Shown: positions 41,979-55,288 of the stretch, in pieces
Layout: each line of letters starts with the position of its first letter
Numbering within the stretch: the first letter of the stretch is position 1
Assembly (NCBI RefSeq): GCF_029867415.1
Contig: NC_081184.1
Location: 104,827,692-104,891,691, forward strand
Source: Vicia villosa
Taxonomy: Eukaryota > Streptophyta > Magnoliopsida > Fabales > Fabaceae
Length of the DNA stretch: 64,000 bases
Direction: 5' to 3'
Notes under the pieces: model-generated
Database searches by the model: none
Seen by the model: only the letters and a program-made list of their open reading frames with translations
Told to the model about the DNA's origin: nothing
Program-made: the position numbers and the translations under genes

Positions 41979-44900
41979 TGTCATACCCCAAAATTTGCCC
42001 TCCTTTTTTATCTGGCTTATCACTTCAGAATCATTTACACCATTTGCATTAGCATTCATAAACATTACATATTCATCTTTGCACGTTTTGTTCGTTTGTA
42101 CGATTTAATAACATTTTTAATTTACTAATTTTTCTGGTTTACAATTTTAATTTTAATTTAATTTATAATTAATATTAGTAAATCATTTTATTATGTTTAT
42201 ATATTATTCTATTTCTTTTTGGCTTTTAGGTGCAAATAGAAATGAAGTCCATTAAACTTAAATTGATCCAAGCCCATGGCCTTAAAAGAAGTCCTTAGTC
42301 CTATCATTTTTATTTTTATAAAATTTTATTAATATTTATTTGAGTTTTTTATTCATTTAAATATTAAATAAGTTATTAAAAATATAAAATAATGGGATTG
42401 TAATCCCAAATTATAGGCTAAATCTTTCAAAGAACCAGAAAATCCAATCTATATGACAGAAAATCGTGGAAAGCCTGATTGAATATGTGATTTGGCTAAT
42501 TGAAAGTTTCTATTTTTTCTTCAATCAAATCTCAATCTCCAAAAGATGAATATTGAATTTGTTTCTGTTGACCTACTTCTTCTCTTATAAATACTTGGAT
42601 CAGTACAAGGATTACGGGGGCTGAAAATCGGAAGCAAGCTTCAAGAAATCGAAGAGAGAAGGCAAATCAGTTTTGTGAGTTTGACGCCAATTAAAGGACT
42701 TTTGAAGACTCGGAAGTAATCGCTGAAGGTGTAGAAAGCTTTCCCAGTCATCTCCGAATCATAGGACGCCTGGAATCGAGTTCGTCGCACGTTACGGTTT
42801 GCATCACGTTTCCGAATTCAATTATGCCCGATTACGCATCATGAACTATTTTCGATTGTATATTTGTGTTTCCATTGATGTTTACAAACGTTCTGGATAC
42901 ATTAATTGAGTTTTAAGTGCAGATTAAGAAATCCGCCATTATTAGGTTTATGAAGCTTTGAATTGGGAACTCTGGGTACGCAAAGAATTGGCCGCAATTA
43001 GTGGTTCCCTCGGACTCGGGACGTAGCATATAGTTAATCTGGGTTATTATTTTGCGTTTATTGATGAATGTTTGCAGATTCTGAGATTGGAGGTTATGGC
43101 CACGGTGCAAAAACGTTGCCAAAGGTTCTTTGTTGTTTTTTCAGAAAGATCCCACGAAGGGGACGATGGACTGGGCGCGATTCTTTTTCTTTTTTTAATT
43201 TTTTGTAACTTAATGTTATCATAAGGTTTCTGTTTCATGCTTCTAACAGCTAATCAGTATGGCCTAGTTGGCAAAAGACGCATATGCATGGCAAGGAACC
43301 AGGGTTCGACCCTCACCTTCGCCAATTAATTTTGTGAAGGATATTCCTCCAAATTTCATACAGGTTGTCCACAGAGACTCATCATGCGCGTCCAATCCCT
43401 ACCGTCTGATCGCTAGCGCGCTGGATCCAATGCTCTGAGGTTGAAGGACTATTGCATGGACTATCAGGCTCACCATACTATATAACACACGCTAAGTTCT
43501 TTTTCTTTCTTCTTTTTTTAAATTTCCTTTGTCTTATTTTCTTTTTGGTTTTATTTATTCTTAATAATTTTATTTAGTTTATTAATTTTGATTACATATT
43601 GATTTTAGTTAGGGTGTTATTTTTTATTAGATTAGTTTTAGAACAATTAATTTATTTAGGTTTTAGTTAATAATTTAATTAGTTAATTTAGAGTCATTAG
43701 TTTAAATAATTAGGGTTCATAAAATTAATTTAGTCAGGATTAGCCGATTTTAAAATTAATTAGGTTGAAAACCAATAACTGATTTTTAGGTTCGTTGACT
43801 TCGATTCATTTAGAAACACTAATAGCCTTAGGTAGTTAGGTAGGTGTCGTCCATTAACTTTAAAACTCTTTCCCTAAAACACCAGAGTTCGCCCTGATTT
43901 TTTCCAAAGAAAAACCTTTTCCTTTAATTTATTATTTTTAACTTATTTAAACATTTTATTTTTGTTATATAATAATTTTATATGGAATAGTTATTTCTAT
44001 AATTAATTATTTTACTTGGTTTGTTTTCGCCCATTAGGGTTTAGATCAGTTAATACACTGAAAATATTTTATTTTCTGTGCCTTTTCAGGGTTGAATTTT
44101 CTAATACCTTCCGACTATGCGCCACGTCAAGCCAAAAGCTAAGTCCTATTTCGTATTTATTTTAAATATTTATTTTATTTTATTTTTTATCAAATTAGGG
44201 TTAAATTTAATTGTCATTGAATTAGCCATACACTCAGTGCTTCCTATTATTTCTCCATTCAATTCTCAGATGTTCAGAGTCAATGCTTCAGGCTACCTCC
44301 GACTATCAACCTTCATCAATTGAAGCTAAGTATTCTTTCCCTTTCTCGTATGTTTACTTTTATTGATTAGGGTTAACTCTGTTTATGGTCGAACCGATAA
44401 TGCACTCACCCTACTTTCACTTGCTATTTTTCCCACCTTTTCAGGGTTTGTCAATTGCCAAAGCTACGAGTGTCGGTAACCCTAAACCCTAACTCTAATA
44501 TTTTCTGTTTTAATTTTTTAATTATATCCCGCTGGTTTCAATTCCCCTCTCATCCGCTGGTTTCATTTTCCCCTTCCCCATAATTGTTTATACTATTGCG
44601 TGTTAGTAATCTTAGGAGTGCAAGTCTTGAACTGAATTAGAATGACTTAATTACAAGATAAAATTTCTGAATTAATCACGTGATTGTTGCACCCACGCAC
44701 ACTTTTGGGGTAACCTCTCTGTTGCCTTGTTGCCTTGTTGCCTGTTGCCTTGTGTTTTTTTGCAGAACAGCCATGTCCCTCGAATACGAGGATACCTCAG
44801 CCATGCTGCCTCGATAAATAAAGGTCATACGACCCTAATGATGCTGCCTTCGATACACTGATATGACTTCGACCCTCAGAAGTTGCCTACGAAAAAGGCT

Positions 44901-45454
44901 GAGGTATCTTCTGGTTGCCTCCGAAAAAGGCTGTTCTGATCCTTCCCTTTAGACTACCTGCCTCTCTATGGCATGGGACAGTTTTAAGGCGAACGATAAC
45001 TCGACGACCCTTCAACCTCCAAATGAAAGGCTTCCTGCCCTCTTATGGCAAGGATAGACCCTTTCACCCTGAAAGGCTAAAAAGAACATTTTTCATCTAA
45101 CCAGGTAATTTGCCCTTAATTGCATGCTCTGGTTTAAAAACATCTTTCTACTATTTTCTAAACACTTTCAAGGCTACGCTCATTTACGAGCTAAAGTCCT
45201 TGTTTCTTCTTCTTCTACATTTCTAAAACTTTTTGTTTTGAAAACGAGCAAAGCAATTAAGAGCCCATTGAAAACCATGGATGCAAAGGGTGCTTTTTAA
45301 ACCTTCCCTTTGCATAATTACCCCCCGAACCCGTTTCTTTTAAAAAGGTTTTTTCTGTTCTTTTAGCCTTTCTAATATTTGGATAAAATAAAAGTCGGTG
45401 GCGACTCATGCTTAACCGCGACATTTCAAATTAAAGTCAGTTCACCGTATTACA
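41979..45454 (+). repeat. LTR A (left) of the tandem complex
   Basis: 3,476 bp, with a TATA box TATAAATA at 42586-42593. It differs from LTR B and C together at 42066, 42127, 42254 and 42475 in its left part, but matches B almost throughout the rest. One G is missing near 44615 relative to B and C. Confidence 0.93.
43259..43324 (+). other. tRNA-like segment within LTR A
   Basis: A-box-like TGGCCTAGTTGG (43260-43271) and B-box GGTTCGACCC (43303-43312) are spaced 31 bases apart, followed by TCACCTTCGCCA. The layout is that of a tRNA or SINE head, but a full cloverleaf is not evident and no poly-A end or target duplication was found. Confidence 0.6.
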
Positions 45455-45458
45455 GAAC

Positions 45459-45476
45459 TGGCGACTCTGCTGGGGA
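45459..45476 (+). other. Primer binding site, tRNA-Arg type
   Basis: TGGCGACTCTGCTGGGGA begins four bases after LTR A. Same site as at 54089-54106 and, reversed, at 33908-33891. Confidence 0.88.
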
Positions 45477-46658
45477 TTTTTCGATTAAAAGAGGGGTTAC
45501 CTTAAAAGTTTAGGAATCACTTAAATGTTTTCTATTGCTTGCTTTGCTTGTTTTATTTTTCAGGGCTGTTTTGGGAAAATTGAAGGACGAATCCTATTCC
45601 CGGATTCAAGAACACTTAAGATTAGGAGCGGCATAGTCATGGAGACCCCCCTTGTGCATGCTTGGGGTTGGTCAAAATGAAGTTCGCGCTTGAGTTAGGC
45701 CTCCACTGGTTATTGTGTACCTCTTTTGCATGAGAGAGGTTTATGCATGTATCTTTGGGTGCGTCGGAGCTCAAGGACCTTTAGTCACCTTTAACCCATC
45801 CTGACTTTTAGGAACATAGTGGGAGGGCTATTCTTGGTGCATGCCAAGTTATGGTCGCTACCCGATACTACAGCTCAGATAGGTTTCTTCCTAAAGTATC
45901 ATTGCGTGGTATGCATGTACCATGTTCGAGGGTGCTTTAGAGGGGGCTGACAATTCTGGGTAACTCGGTAGAACCCGTTGCTGAAATCTCCTTATCCATA
46001 GAAATACCCTTGGGAAGGACACCTGATCAGACTCCATGCAAGCCTTAAGCCAAAATTGTGTGACTTGTGTGACTTGCGTGACTTGTGTGACTTGTTTGCG
46101 TTTGCTACTAACCTTCGCTTCCTTGCAGGTTTTGTTAAAAGGACTCGTTTGTCCTTACTATCTCACACTATGCCAAATGAACTTCATTCGCATAACATCA
46201 TGACATCATGACATCATAAGCATAACATGATTAACTAACCCTTTCAAGGATCTTAGGAATTTATGGCGCACAATTTCAGGTGCCCTTATCAAAGACTGAA
46301 TCCCTATCAAGGGCAAGAGGATTTATTTTCCTCTGGCCGCATACCTTACGATTCAGAGACACAGTACCTATCAAGGGGCAAGAGGATTTATTTTCCTCTA
46401 GTCATACACCTTCAAATTCAGAAGTATCCCGAATCAGAGGCGATGACCCACTCGATATGGTGAGCTTGATTCTCAAAGAAAGACGTTCAAAGACAAAATT
46501 CAGAATTCTTCAGACAAAGGCGCGACCAAATCATTTTCTAATGTTGCTAACTAAATGCCTAAAGATCCTTGAAAATATTGCATTTGCATTCATAACATCG
46601 CATAACAGGTTTCTCACAACAGGTATCTCATCCTCTCTTGTTGTTTACTTCAGCATAA

Positions 46659-47273
46659 ATGGATTTCGAGCAATCAGTCAAACACCTCCAGGCTCAGAAT
46701 ACCCGATCCCAGACTTTGATTCTGAACTCACCCAAGGGGCAAGAAGAATTAAAGGAACTCCTATTCTTGGGGTACAATTACAATGCAAGATGCGTTTATT
46801 ATTCGAACAATCCTGGTTATGGTGTAAAGGATGGTAGACCGTTGAAGCGTGCCATTAAAGATTTAATCATGACACTCAAATCAGAAAAGACCACGACAAT
46901 GAAGTCACGACAACTGAGTCACGACAACAAAGTCACGACAACTGAGTCACGATAATGCAATCACGACAACAAAGTCACGACAACTGAGTCACGATAATGG
47001 AATCACGACAACTGAGTCACAACAATCAATTCACTCGTATGATCCAGACGCTCAGGGAAATCGAGCCAACGAGTTCTAACACCTACATTCCTGACTATAA
47101 ACCCAATGCGAGGTGCGCGTACCATTCCAACAGTCTTGGACATTACACAAACAATTGCTAGACATTAAAGAATAAGATTCAAGATCTGATCAATGACGGA
47201 GAAATCAAATCCAACACTCCTGAAACCCCTGTGGTGATCACCGCCCCTATGCCTAGTCATGACAAGATTGATT
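46659..47273 (+). pseudogene. Gag zinc-knuckle remnants, two copies, internal region 1
   Basis: The first copy, in the frame from 46659, reads YNYNARCVYYSNNPGYGVKD then GRPLKRAIKDLI, with the later cysteine replaced. The second, from 47096, reads YKPNARCAYHSNSLGHYTNN, then C, a TAG at 47159-47161 and TLKNKIQDLINDGEI. Both match the C-terminal knuckle of Tat/Ogre gag. The intervening 14-bp repeat array separates them. They show that the element descends from a coding ancestor. Confidence 0.68.
46893..47032. repeat. 14-bp tandem array in internal region 1
   Basis: Ten units of the type ACGACAACTGAGTC or ACGACAACAAAGTC lie between the two gag remnants. The same array is at 55523-55662 in internal region 2 with a one-base difference. 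Confidence 0.85.
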
Positions 47274-49515
47274 GACGTCTCGACGGACGAACTTTTGGAT
47301 CATTAGATCTACTTTCATTTGCAAGTTCTTTCCTGTTTGTTTAAACATTTGACTCATGATAGACATTATCTGTTTTAATAATCATCATCAGTGCATTGCA
47401 TATATTTGTCTTGAATAAATTATTTCGCTATCACTCATTTTTAATTGCGTCTTTACTTTGCATATGTTTTGTGATACTCGACTCCTGCTAAAGCTGTATG
47501 CCTTTTAAGGGAGGATGACGAAAATGATACCGCAACCTCATACAATATACTTTTGAACAGACTATGCTGACGATGTACAGGCATTGTTTCAATTCCTAAA
47601 CAGTGGAGATATAAGGATGATAATCTCTCATCAACCCCTTTGAGCCTAAGAAGTAGAAGTTTCTTTCTTGTACTAATAAAAACCCTTGATCATAACCTGG
47701 GGCAGGGTAGTTCTCATTTAATTTGGCTGTGCATTCTATTTTAAGAGAATCATTCAGTACACCTTTCAACAAAGGTTTCAATCACAAACGTTCAACCGCA
47801 CACATCAAAGAAGTGTTGGAAATGTCAATCAAAAGACAATGACGGTTCATCAATCATCAAATAAGGCAGTCAATATCTTTCAAAAAGAAAAAAAATGAAA
47901 AAACATATATACAAAGAAAAGCCTGCTATGTCAAAAATCAAAAAGATGACTTAGGCAAAAATCAAGGCATCCCGCTGACTGTAAGCTCAAAATAAACAGT
48001 TCAGGCAAAAGTTAGGGATATAAAAAAGATGAAAGAAGAGAAGTCAATAAATTCCTGAACAACACAATGTTATGACTACCAAAAGGAAGAAGTGACTGCC
48101 ATCTTGAAAGTTCTCTTTGCTTGGGAACCATCATCATTATCAAAGGTGCAAATCCAAAAGTCTCTTGGAACCTGAATGCATAGGTTGAATTAACTGAGCT
48201 CAGGACTGAAGATTATCACGAAGATGGGTGGGTACAAATAAACTTTGAGCCTTTATCCTTTGTTTCTTAAACCGTGAACCAAGCCACGTTACAACCCCTT
48301 GAAAGTCCTAATTGAAGCATGGTTAGTTCGAAAGCATACTGTCACCAAAAAGGTATCCCGACTCCTTAGGGTTTACTACAAATGTTAAGTTGATATCCGT
48401 TTCTTACAAACATCACATTGTTACAAATAGCATGTTCTTACAAATGTCATGTTTTTACATCTCCTGCTTTAATGTTTTTCAAAAACTCAAGACAAATGTA
48501 TGCATTGCATCTCATGAATACATTATTAAACATATTCTGCTACATAATTTCAAATGTTAGCAACAGAAAGAATTTGCACAGGGTACAACTAATGACTGAA
48601 AGTTATCCCGACAGACAATATTACTCCAAGAAACCATGTCTCTTACGTATACAAGGGGCATGACATGTTTTATCCAATCAATCTGGGGCAATCAAGTCAA
48701 GATTCCGAAAATCTCTCATGGATGCTCGAACAATCAGGGGCATGCATCCAAGTATATCTAAAGCTACTCCCCAATCAACGTGAGACATTGCCATGAGCCT
48801 ATGATTACCGGGGGCATATCGCCCATAGTGAACATCTCATAAAGTCCTCGCGAGGCGAATCTTTCCAAAGTTCCTGCTAACTGGGGCAAATCTATGCAAG
48901 TCCAGTTCAACATCTTGATCAATACTCAGTGGCATGTCCTGAATCAAGTAGTAAGTTACTATGATACTTGGGGCAACTTTCAAGACACCCACATCTCCCC
49001 ACAGATCCAGGTTCATAAGATCACATCCCCACAGAGTAATCATTAAGAAGATATCTTCAAAAGTTCTCGTCCCGACAAAGACATAACTCCCCAATAGGGC
49101 TTACATCTTCAACACTACCGGTCATCCAACATGTTGCTCTTCTCCAATAGGGTTTATTAATATCTCTAAATCAGGGTACATCAAACTACTGATCATCCCC
49201 AAGCAGAAACCATAAATCCCCAGCTGAGCATCTTCAAGACAAGATCGGACAATAAAATCACAAGGATACAGAGATTTATTTTCTCAATCAAGACAACATA
49301 AATCATATTCACATATCATAAATCATAAACATATTCATACAACTGCATACATGTTCATACATAATACATAATGCATCGCGACAAGTGCGTACATAACATG
49401 CGAGGTTCTCATTTATTTTGAGAATCCCGTCACATAAACGCATTACATGCATCATGACATGGCATAAAAAACTAACTTTACCTTTTTCAGGTTACTGCTG
49501 CAGTCAAATAAACAT

Positions 49516-50370
49516 TATCTACCTTCAGATCTAAGTCGATACCTTGGACGGTTCCTTAATGATCTACCTTTGGAGTTAAGTCGATACCTTGGACGGTTCC
49601 TTAACGATCCACCTTCAGAGTTAAGTCGATACCTTGGACGGTTCCTTAACAATCTAACTTCAGATTTAAGTCGATACCTTGGACGGTTCCTTAATGATCT
49701 ACCTTTGGAGTTAAGTCGATACCTTGGACGGTTCCTTAATGATCCACCCTCAGAGTTAAGTCGATGCCTTGGACGGTTCCTTAACAATCTATCTTTAGAT
49801 CTAAGTCGATACCTTGGACGGTTCCTTAATGATCTACCTTTGGAGTTAAGTCGATACCTTGGACGGTTCCTTAATGATCCACCCTCAGAGTTAAGTCGAT
49901 ACTTTGGACGGTTCCTTAACAATCTACCTTTAGATCTAAGTCGATACCTTGGACGGTTCCTTAATGATCTACCTTTGGAGTTAAGTCGATACCTTGGACA
50001 GTTCCTTAACGATCCACCTTCAGAGTTAAGTCGATACCTTGGACGGTTCCTTAACAATCTAACTTCAGATTTAAGTCGATACCTTGGACGGTTCCTTAAT
50101 GATCTACCTTTGGAGTTAAGTCGATACCTTGGACGGTTCCTTAATGATCCACCCTCAGAGTTAAGTCGATGCCTTGGACGGTTCCTTAACAATCTATCTT
50201 TAGATCTAAGTCGATACCTTGGACGGTTCCTTAATGATCTACCTTTGGAGTTAAGTCGATACCTTGGACAGTTCCTTAATGATCCACCTTCAGAGTTAAG
50301 TCGATGCCTTGAACGGTTCCTTAACAATATACCTTCAGATTTAAGTCGATATCTCAGACGATTCCTTAAA
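49516..50370. repeat. 45-bp minisatellite, 19 copies
   Basis: The unit is of the form CTTTGGAGTTAAGTCGATAC then CTTGGACGGTTCCTTAATGATCTA. Three unit subtypes alternate in a higher-order pattern. Because 45 is divisible by 3, long frames stay open on both strands, but these are not genes. Confidence 0.94.
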
Positions 50371-50607
50371 CAATCAACTTTTCAAAATCTAAAAGCAGTT
50401 CCGTAACGATCAACACTCAAACAACTACTTCCCAAACACTCCAAACATAATCTGATGCATGATTTACTGGATGGCATCCTCAAGCCCATCCCCGACAAAG
50501 GAAAATTTCTTGGTATTCTAGTGTTCAATCATCTTCCACCTTCAGATACCGACTGACATACAAACCACTCTACATCTTCAGGTTTAAGACAATTGAACAG
50601 GGGCAGC

Positions 50608-53600
50608 TGTCATACCCCAAAATTTGCCCTCCTTTTTTATCTGGCTTATCACTTCAGAATCATTTACACCATTTGCATTAGCATTCATAAACATCACATA
50701 TTCATCTTTGCACGTTTTGTTCGTTTGTACGATTTAATAACATTTTTAATTTACTTATTTTTCTGGTTTACAATTTTAATTTTAATTTAATTTATAATTA
50801 ATATTAGTAAATCATTTTATTATGTTTATATATTATTCTATTTCTTTTTGGCTTTTAGGTGCAAATAGAAATGAAGTCCATTGAACTTAAATTGATCCAA
50901 GCCCATGGCCTTAAAAGAAGTCCTTAGTCCTATCATTTTTATTTTTATAAAATTTTATTAATATTTATTTGAGTTTTTTATTCATTTAAATATTAAATAA
51001 GTTATTAAAAATATAAAATAATGGGATTGTAATCCCAAATTATAGGCTAAATCTTTCAAAGAACCAGAAAATCCAATCTATATGACAGAAAATCGTGGAA
51101 AGCTTGATTGAATATGTGATTTGGCTAATTGAAAGTTTCTATTTTTTCTTCAATCAAATCTCAATCTCCAAAAGATGAATATTGAATTTGTTTCTGTTGA
51201 CCTACTTCTTCTCTTATAAATACTTGGATCAGTACAAGGATTACGGGGGCTGAAAATCGGAAGCAAGCTTCAAGAAATCGAAGAGAGAAGGCAAATCAGT
51301 TTTGTGAGTTTGACGCCAATTAAAGGACTTTTGAAGACTCGGAAGTAATCGCTGAAGGTGTAGAAAGCTTTCCCAGTCATCTCCGAATCATAGGACGCCT
51401 GGAGTCGAGTTCGTCGCACGTTACGGTTTGCATCACGTTTCCGAATTCAATTATGCCCGATTACGCATCATGAACTATTTTCGATTGTATATTTGTGTTT
51501 CCATTGATGTTTACAAACGTTCTGGATACATTAATTGAGTTTTAAGTGCAGATTAAGAAATCCGCCATTATTAGGTTTATGAAGCTTTGAATTGGGAACT
51601 CTGGGTACGCAAAGAATTGGCCGCAATTAGTGGTTCCCTCGGACTCGGGACGTAGCATATAGTTAATCTGGGTTATTATTTTGCGTTTATTGATGAATGT
51701 TTGCAGATTCTGAGATTGGAGGTTATGGCCACGGTGCAAAAACGTTGCCAAAGGTTCTTTGTTGTTTTTTCAGAAAGATCCCACGAAGGGGACGATGGAC
51801 TGGGCGCGATTCTTTTTCTTTTTTTAATTTTTTGTAACTTAATGTTATCATAAGGTTTCTGTTTCATGCTTCTAACAGCTAATCAGTATGGCCTAGTTGG
51901 CAAAAGACGCATATGCATGGCAAGGAACCAGGGTTCGACCCTCACCTTCGCCAATTAATTTTGTGAAGGATATTCCTCCAAATTTCATACAGGTTGTCCA
52001 CAGAGACTCATCATGCGCGTCCAATCCCTACCGTCTGATCGCTAGCGCGCTGGATCCAATGCTCTGAGGTTGAAGGACTATTGCATGGACTATCAGGCTC
52101 ACCATACTATATAACACACGCTAAGTTCTTTTTCTTTCTTCTTTTTTTAAATTTCCTTTGTCTTATTTTCTTTTTGGTTTTATTTATTCTTAATAATTTT
52201 ATTTAGTTTATTAATTTTGATTACATATTGATTTTAGTTAGGGTGTTATTTTTTATTAGATTAGTTTTAGAACAATTAATTTATTTAGGTTTTAGTTAAT
52301 AATTTAATTAGTTAATTTAGAGTCATTAGTTTAAATAATTAGGGTTCATAAAATTAATTTAGTCAGGATTAGCCGATTTTAAAATTAATTAGGTTGAAAA
52401 CCAATAACTGATTTTTAGGTTCGTTGACTTCGATTCATTTAGAAACACTAATAGCCTTAGGTAGTTAGGTAGGTGTCGTCCATTAACTTTAAAACTCTTT
52501 CCCTAAAACACCAGAGTTCGCCCTGATTTTTTCCAAAGAAAAACCTTTTCCTTTAATTTATTATTTTTAACTTATTTAAACATTTTATTTTTGTTATATA
52601 ATAATTTTATATGGAATAGTTATTTCTATAATTAATTATTTTACTTGGTTTGTTTTCGCCCATTAGGGTTTAGATCAGTTAATACACTGAAAATATTTTA
52701 TTTTCTGTGCCTTTTCAGGGTTGAATTTTCTAATACCTTCCGACTATGCGCCACGTCAAGCCAAAAGCTAAGTCCTATTTCGTATTTATTTTAAATATTT
52801 ATTTTATTTTATTTTTTATCAAATTAGGGTTAAATTTAATTGTCATTGAATTAGCCATACACTCAGTGCTTCCTATTATTTCTCCATTCAATTCTCAGAT
52901 GTTCAGAGTCAATGCTTCAGGCTACCTCCGACTATCAACCTTCATCAATTGAAGCTAAGTATTCTTTCCCTTTCTCGTATGTTTACTTTTATTGATTAGG
53001 GTTAACTCTGTTTATGGTCGAACCGATAATGCACTCACCCTACTTTCACTTGCTATTTTTCCCACCTTTTCAGGGTTTGTCAATTGCCAAAGCTACGAGT
53101 GTCGGTAACCCTAAACCCTAACTCTAATATTTTCTGTTTTAATTTTTTAATTATATCCCGCTGGTTTCAATTCCCCTCTCATCCGCTGGTTTCATTTTCC
53201 CCTTCCCCATAATTGTTTATACTATTGCGTGTTAGTAATCTTAGGGAGTGCAAGTCTTGAACTGAATTAGAATGACTTAATTACAAGATAAAATTTCTGA
53301 ATTAATCACGTGATTGTTGCACCCACGCACACTTTTGGGGTAACCTCTCTGTTGCCTTGTTGCCTTGTTGCCTGTTGCCTTGTGTTTTTTTGCAGAACAG
53401 CCATGTCCCTCGAATACGAGGATACCTCAGCCATGCTGCCTCGATAAATAAAGGTCATACGACCCTAATGATGCTGCCTTCGATACACTGATATGACTTC
53501 GACCCTCAGAAGTTGCCTACGAAAAAGGCTGAGGTATCTTCTGGTTGCCTCCGAAAAAGGCTGTTCTGATCCTTCCCTTTAGACTACCTGCCTCTCTATG

Positions 53601-54084
53601 GCATGGGACAGTTTTAAGGCGAACGATAACTCGACGACCCTTCAACCTCCAAATGAAAGGCTTCCTGCCCTCTTATGGCAAGGATAGACCCTTTCACCCT
53701 GAAAGGCTAAAAAGAACATTTTTCATCTAACCAGGTAATTTGCCCTTAATTGCATGCTCTGGTTTAAAAACATCTTTCTACTATTTTCTAAACACTTTCA
53801 AGGCTACGCTCATTTACGAGCTAAAGTCCTTGTTTCTTCTTCTTCTACATTTCTAAAACTTTTTGTTTTGAAAACGAGCAAAGCAATTAAGAGCCCATTG
53901 AAAACCATGGATGCAAAGGGTGCTTTTTAAACCTTCCCTTTGCATAATTACCCCCCGAACCCGTTTCTTTTAAAAAGGTTTTTTCTGTTCTTTTAGCCTT
54001 TCTAATATTTGGATAAAATAAAAGTCGGTGGCGACTCATGCTTAACCGCGACATTTCAAATTAAAGTCAGTTCACCGTATCACA
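50608..54084 (+). repeat. LTR B (middle), recombinant
   Basis: 3,477 bp, with TATAAATA at 51215-51222. At 50695, 50756, 50883 and 51104 it shares bases with LTR C against A. From 51298 to the right end it shares bases with LTR A against C at more than twenty sites. Private changes are few (GGAGTCGAG near 51403 and TATCACA at its end). It is both the 3' LTR of unit 1 and the 5' LTR of unit 2. Confidence 0.93.
51888..51953 (+). other. tRNA-like segment within LTR B
   Basis: Same A-box-like (51889-51900) and B-box (51932-51941) sequences as in LTR A, with no change. Confidence 0.6.
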
Positions 54085-54088
54085 GAAC

Positions 54089-54106
54089 TGGCGACTCTGC
54101 TGGGGA
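54089..54106 (+). other. Primer binding site, tRNA-Arg type, second unit
   Basis: TGGCGACTCTGCTGGGGA begins four bases after LTR B, identical to the first unit. Confidence 0.88.
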
Positions 54107-55288
54107 TTTTTCGATTAAAAGAGGGGTTACCTTAAAAGTTTAGGAATCACTTAAATGTTTTCTATTGCTTGCTTTGCTTGTTTTATTTTTCAGGTGTGTT
54201 TTGGGAAAATTGAAGGACGAATCCTATTCCCGGATTCAAGAACACTTAAGATTAGGAGCGGCATAGTCATGGAGACCCCCCTTGTGCATGCTTGGGGTTG
54301 GTCAAAATGAAGTTCGCGCTTGAGTTAGGCCTCCACTGGTTATTGTGTACCTCTTTTGCATGAGAGAGGTTTATGCATGTATCTTTGGGTGCGTCGGAGC
54401 TCAAGGACCTTTAGTCACCTTTAACCCATCCTGACTTTTAGGAACATAGTGGGAGGGCTATTCTTGGTGCATGCCAAGTTATGGTCGCTACCCGATACTA
54501 CAGCTCAGATAGGTTTCTTCCTAAAGTATCATTGCGTGGTATGCATGCACCATGTTCGAGGGTGCTTTAGAGGGGGCTGACAATTCTGGGTAACTCGGTA
54601 GAACCCGTTGCTGAAATCTCCTTATCCATAGAAATACCCTTGGGAAGGACACCTGATCAGACTCCATGCAAGCCTTAAGCCAAAATTGTGTGACTTGTGT
54701 GACTTGCGTGACTTGTGTGACTTGTTTGCGTTTGCTACTAACCTTCGCTTCCTTGCAGGTTTTGTTAAAAGGACTCGTTTGTCCTTACTATCTCACACTA
54801 TGCCAAATGAACTTCATTCGCATAACATCATGACATCATGACATCATAAGCATAACATGATTAACTAACCCTTTCAAGGATCTTAGGAATTTATGGCGCA
54901 CAATTTCAGGTGCCCTTATCAAAGACTGAATCCCTATCAAGGGCAAGAGGATTTATTTTCCTCTGGCCGCATACCTTACGATTCAGAGACACAGTACCTA
55001 TCAAGGGGCAAGAGGATTTATTTTCCTCTAGTCATACACCTTCAAATTCAGAAGTATCCCGAATCAGAGGCGATGACCCACTCGATATGGTGAGCTTGAT
55101 TCTCAAAGAAAGACGTTCAAAGACAAAATTCAGAATTCTTCAGACAAAGGCGCGACCAAATCATTTTCTAATGTTGCTAACTAAATGCCTAAAGATCCTT
55201 GAAAATATTGCATTTGCATTCATAACATCGCATAACAGGTTTCTCACAACAGGTATCTCATCCTCTCTTGTTGTTTACTTCAGCATAA

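Larger units (their letters stand above)
45455..50607 (+). other. Internal region 1 of the tandem complex
   Basis: 5,153 bp from the primer site (45459-45476) to the polypurine tract (about 50592-50607, GAACAGGGGCAGC). It contains gag knuckle remnants, a 14-bp array, a short TGTGACTTG array (46057-46095) and the 45-bp minisatellite. No protease, reverse transcriptase or integrase is visible. Apart from the minisatellite it aligns with internal region 2 at a constant offset of 8,630 and differs at only a handful of bases. Confidence 0.85.

Noticed and set aside
43259..43324. A true tRNA gene within the LTR.
   Set aside because: The boxes are present, but I could not close the acceptor and anticodon stems, and the same sequence sits at a fixed place in all three LTRs.
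49515..50406. Long open frames on both strands encoding a repetitive Leu/Arg-rich protein of about 270-280 residues (also at 58145-58766).
   Set aside because: They are produced by a 45-bp minisatellite, whose length is a multiple of three, so any frame without a stop in one unit stays open. Both strands are open at once and copy number differs between duplicates.
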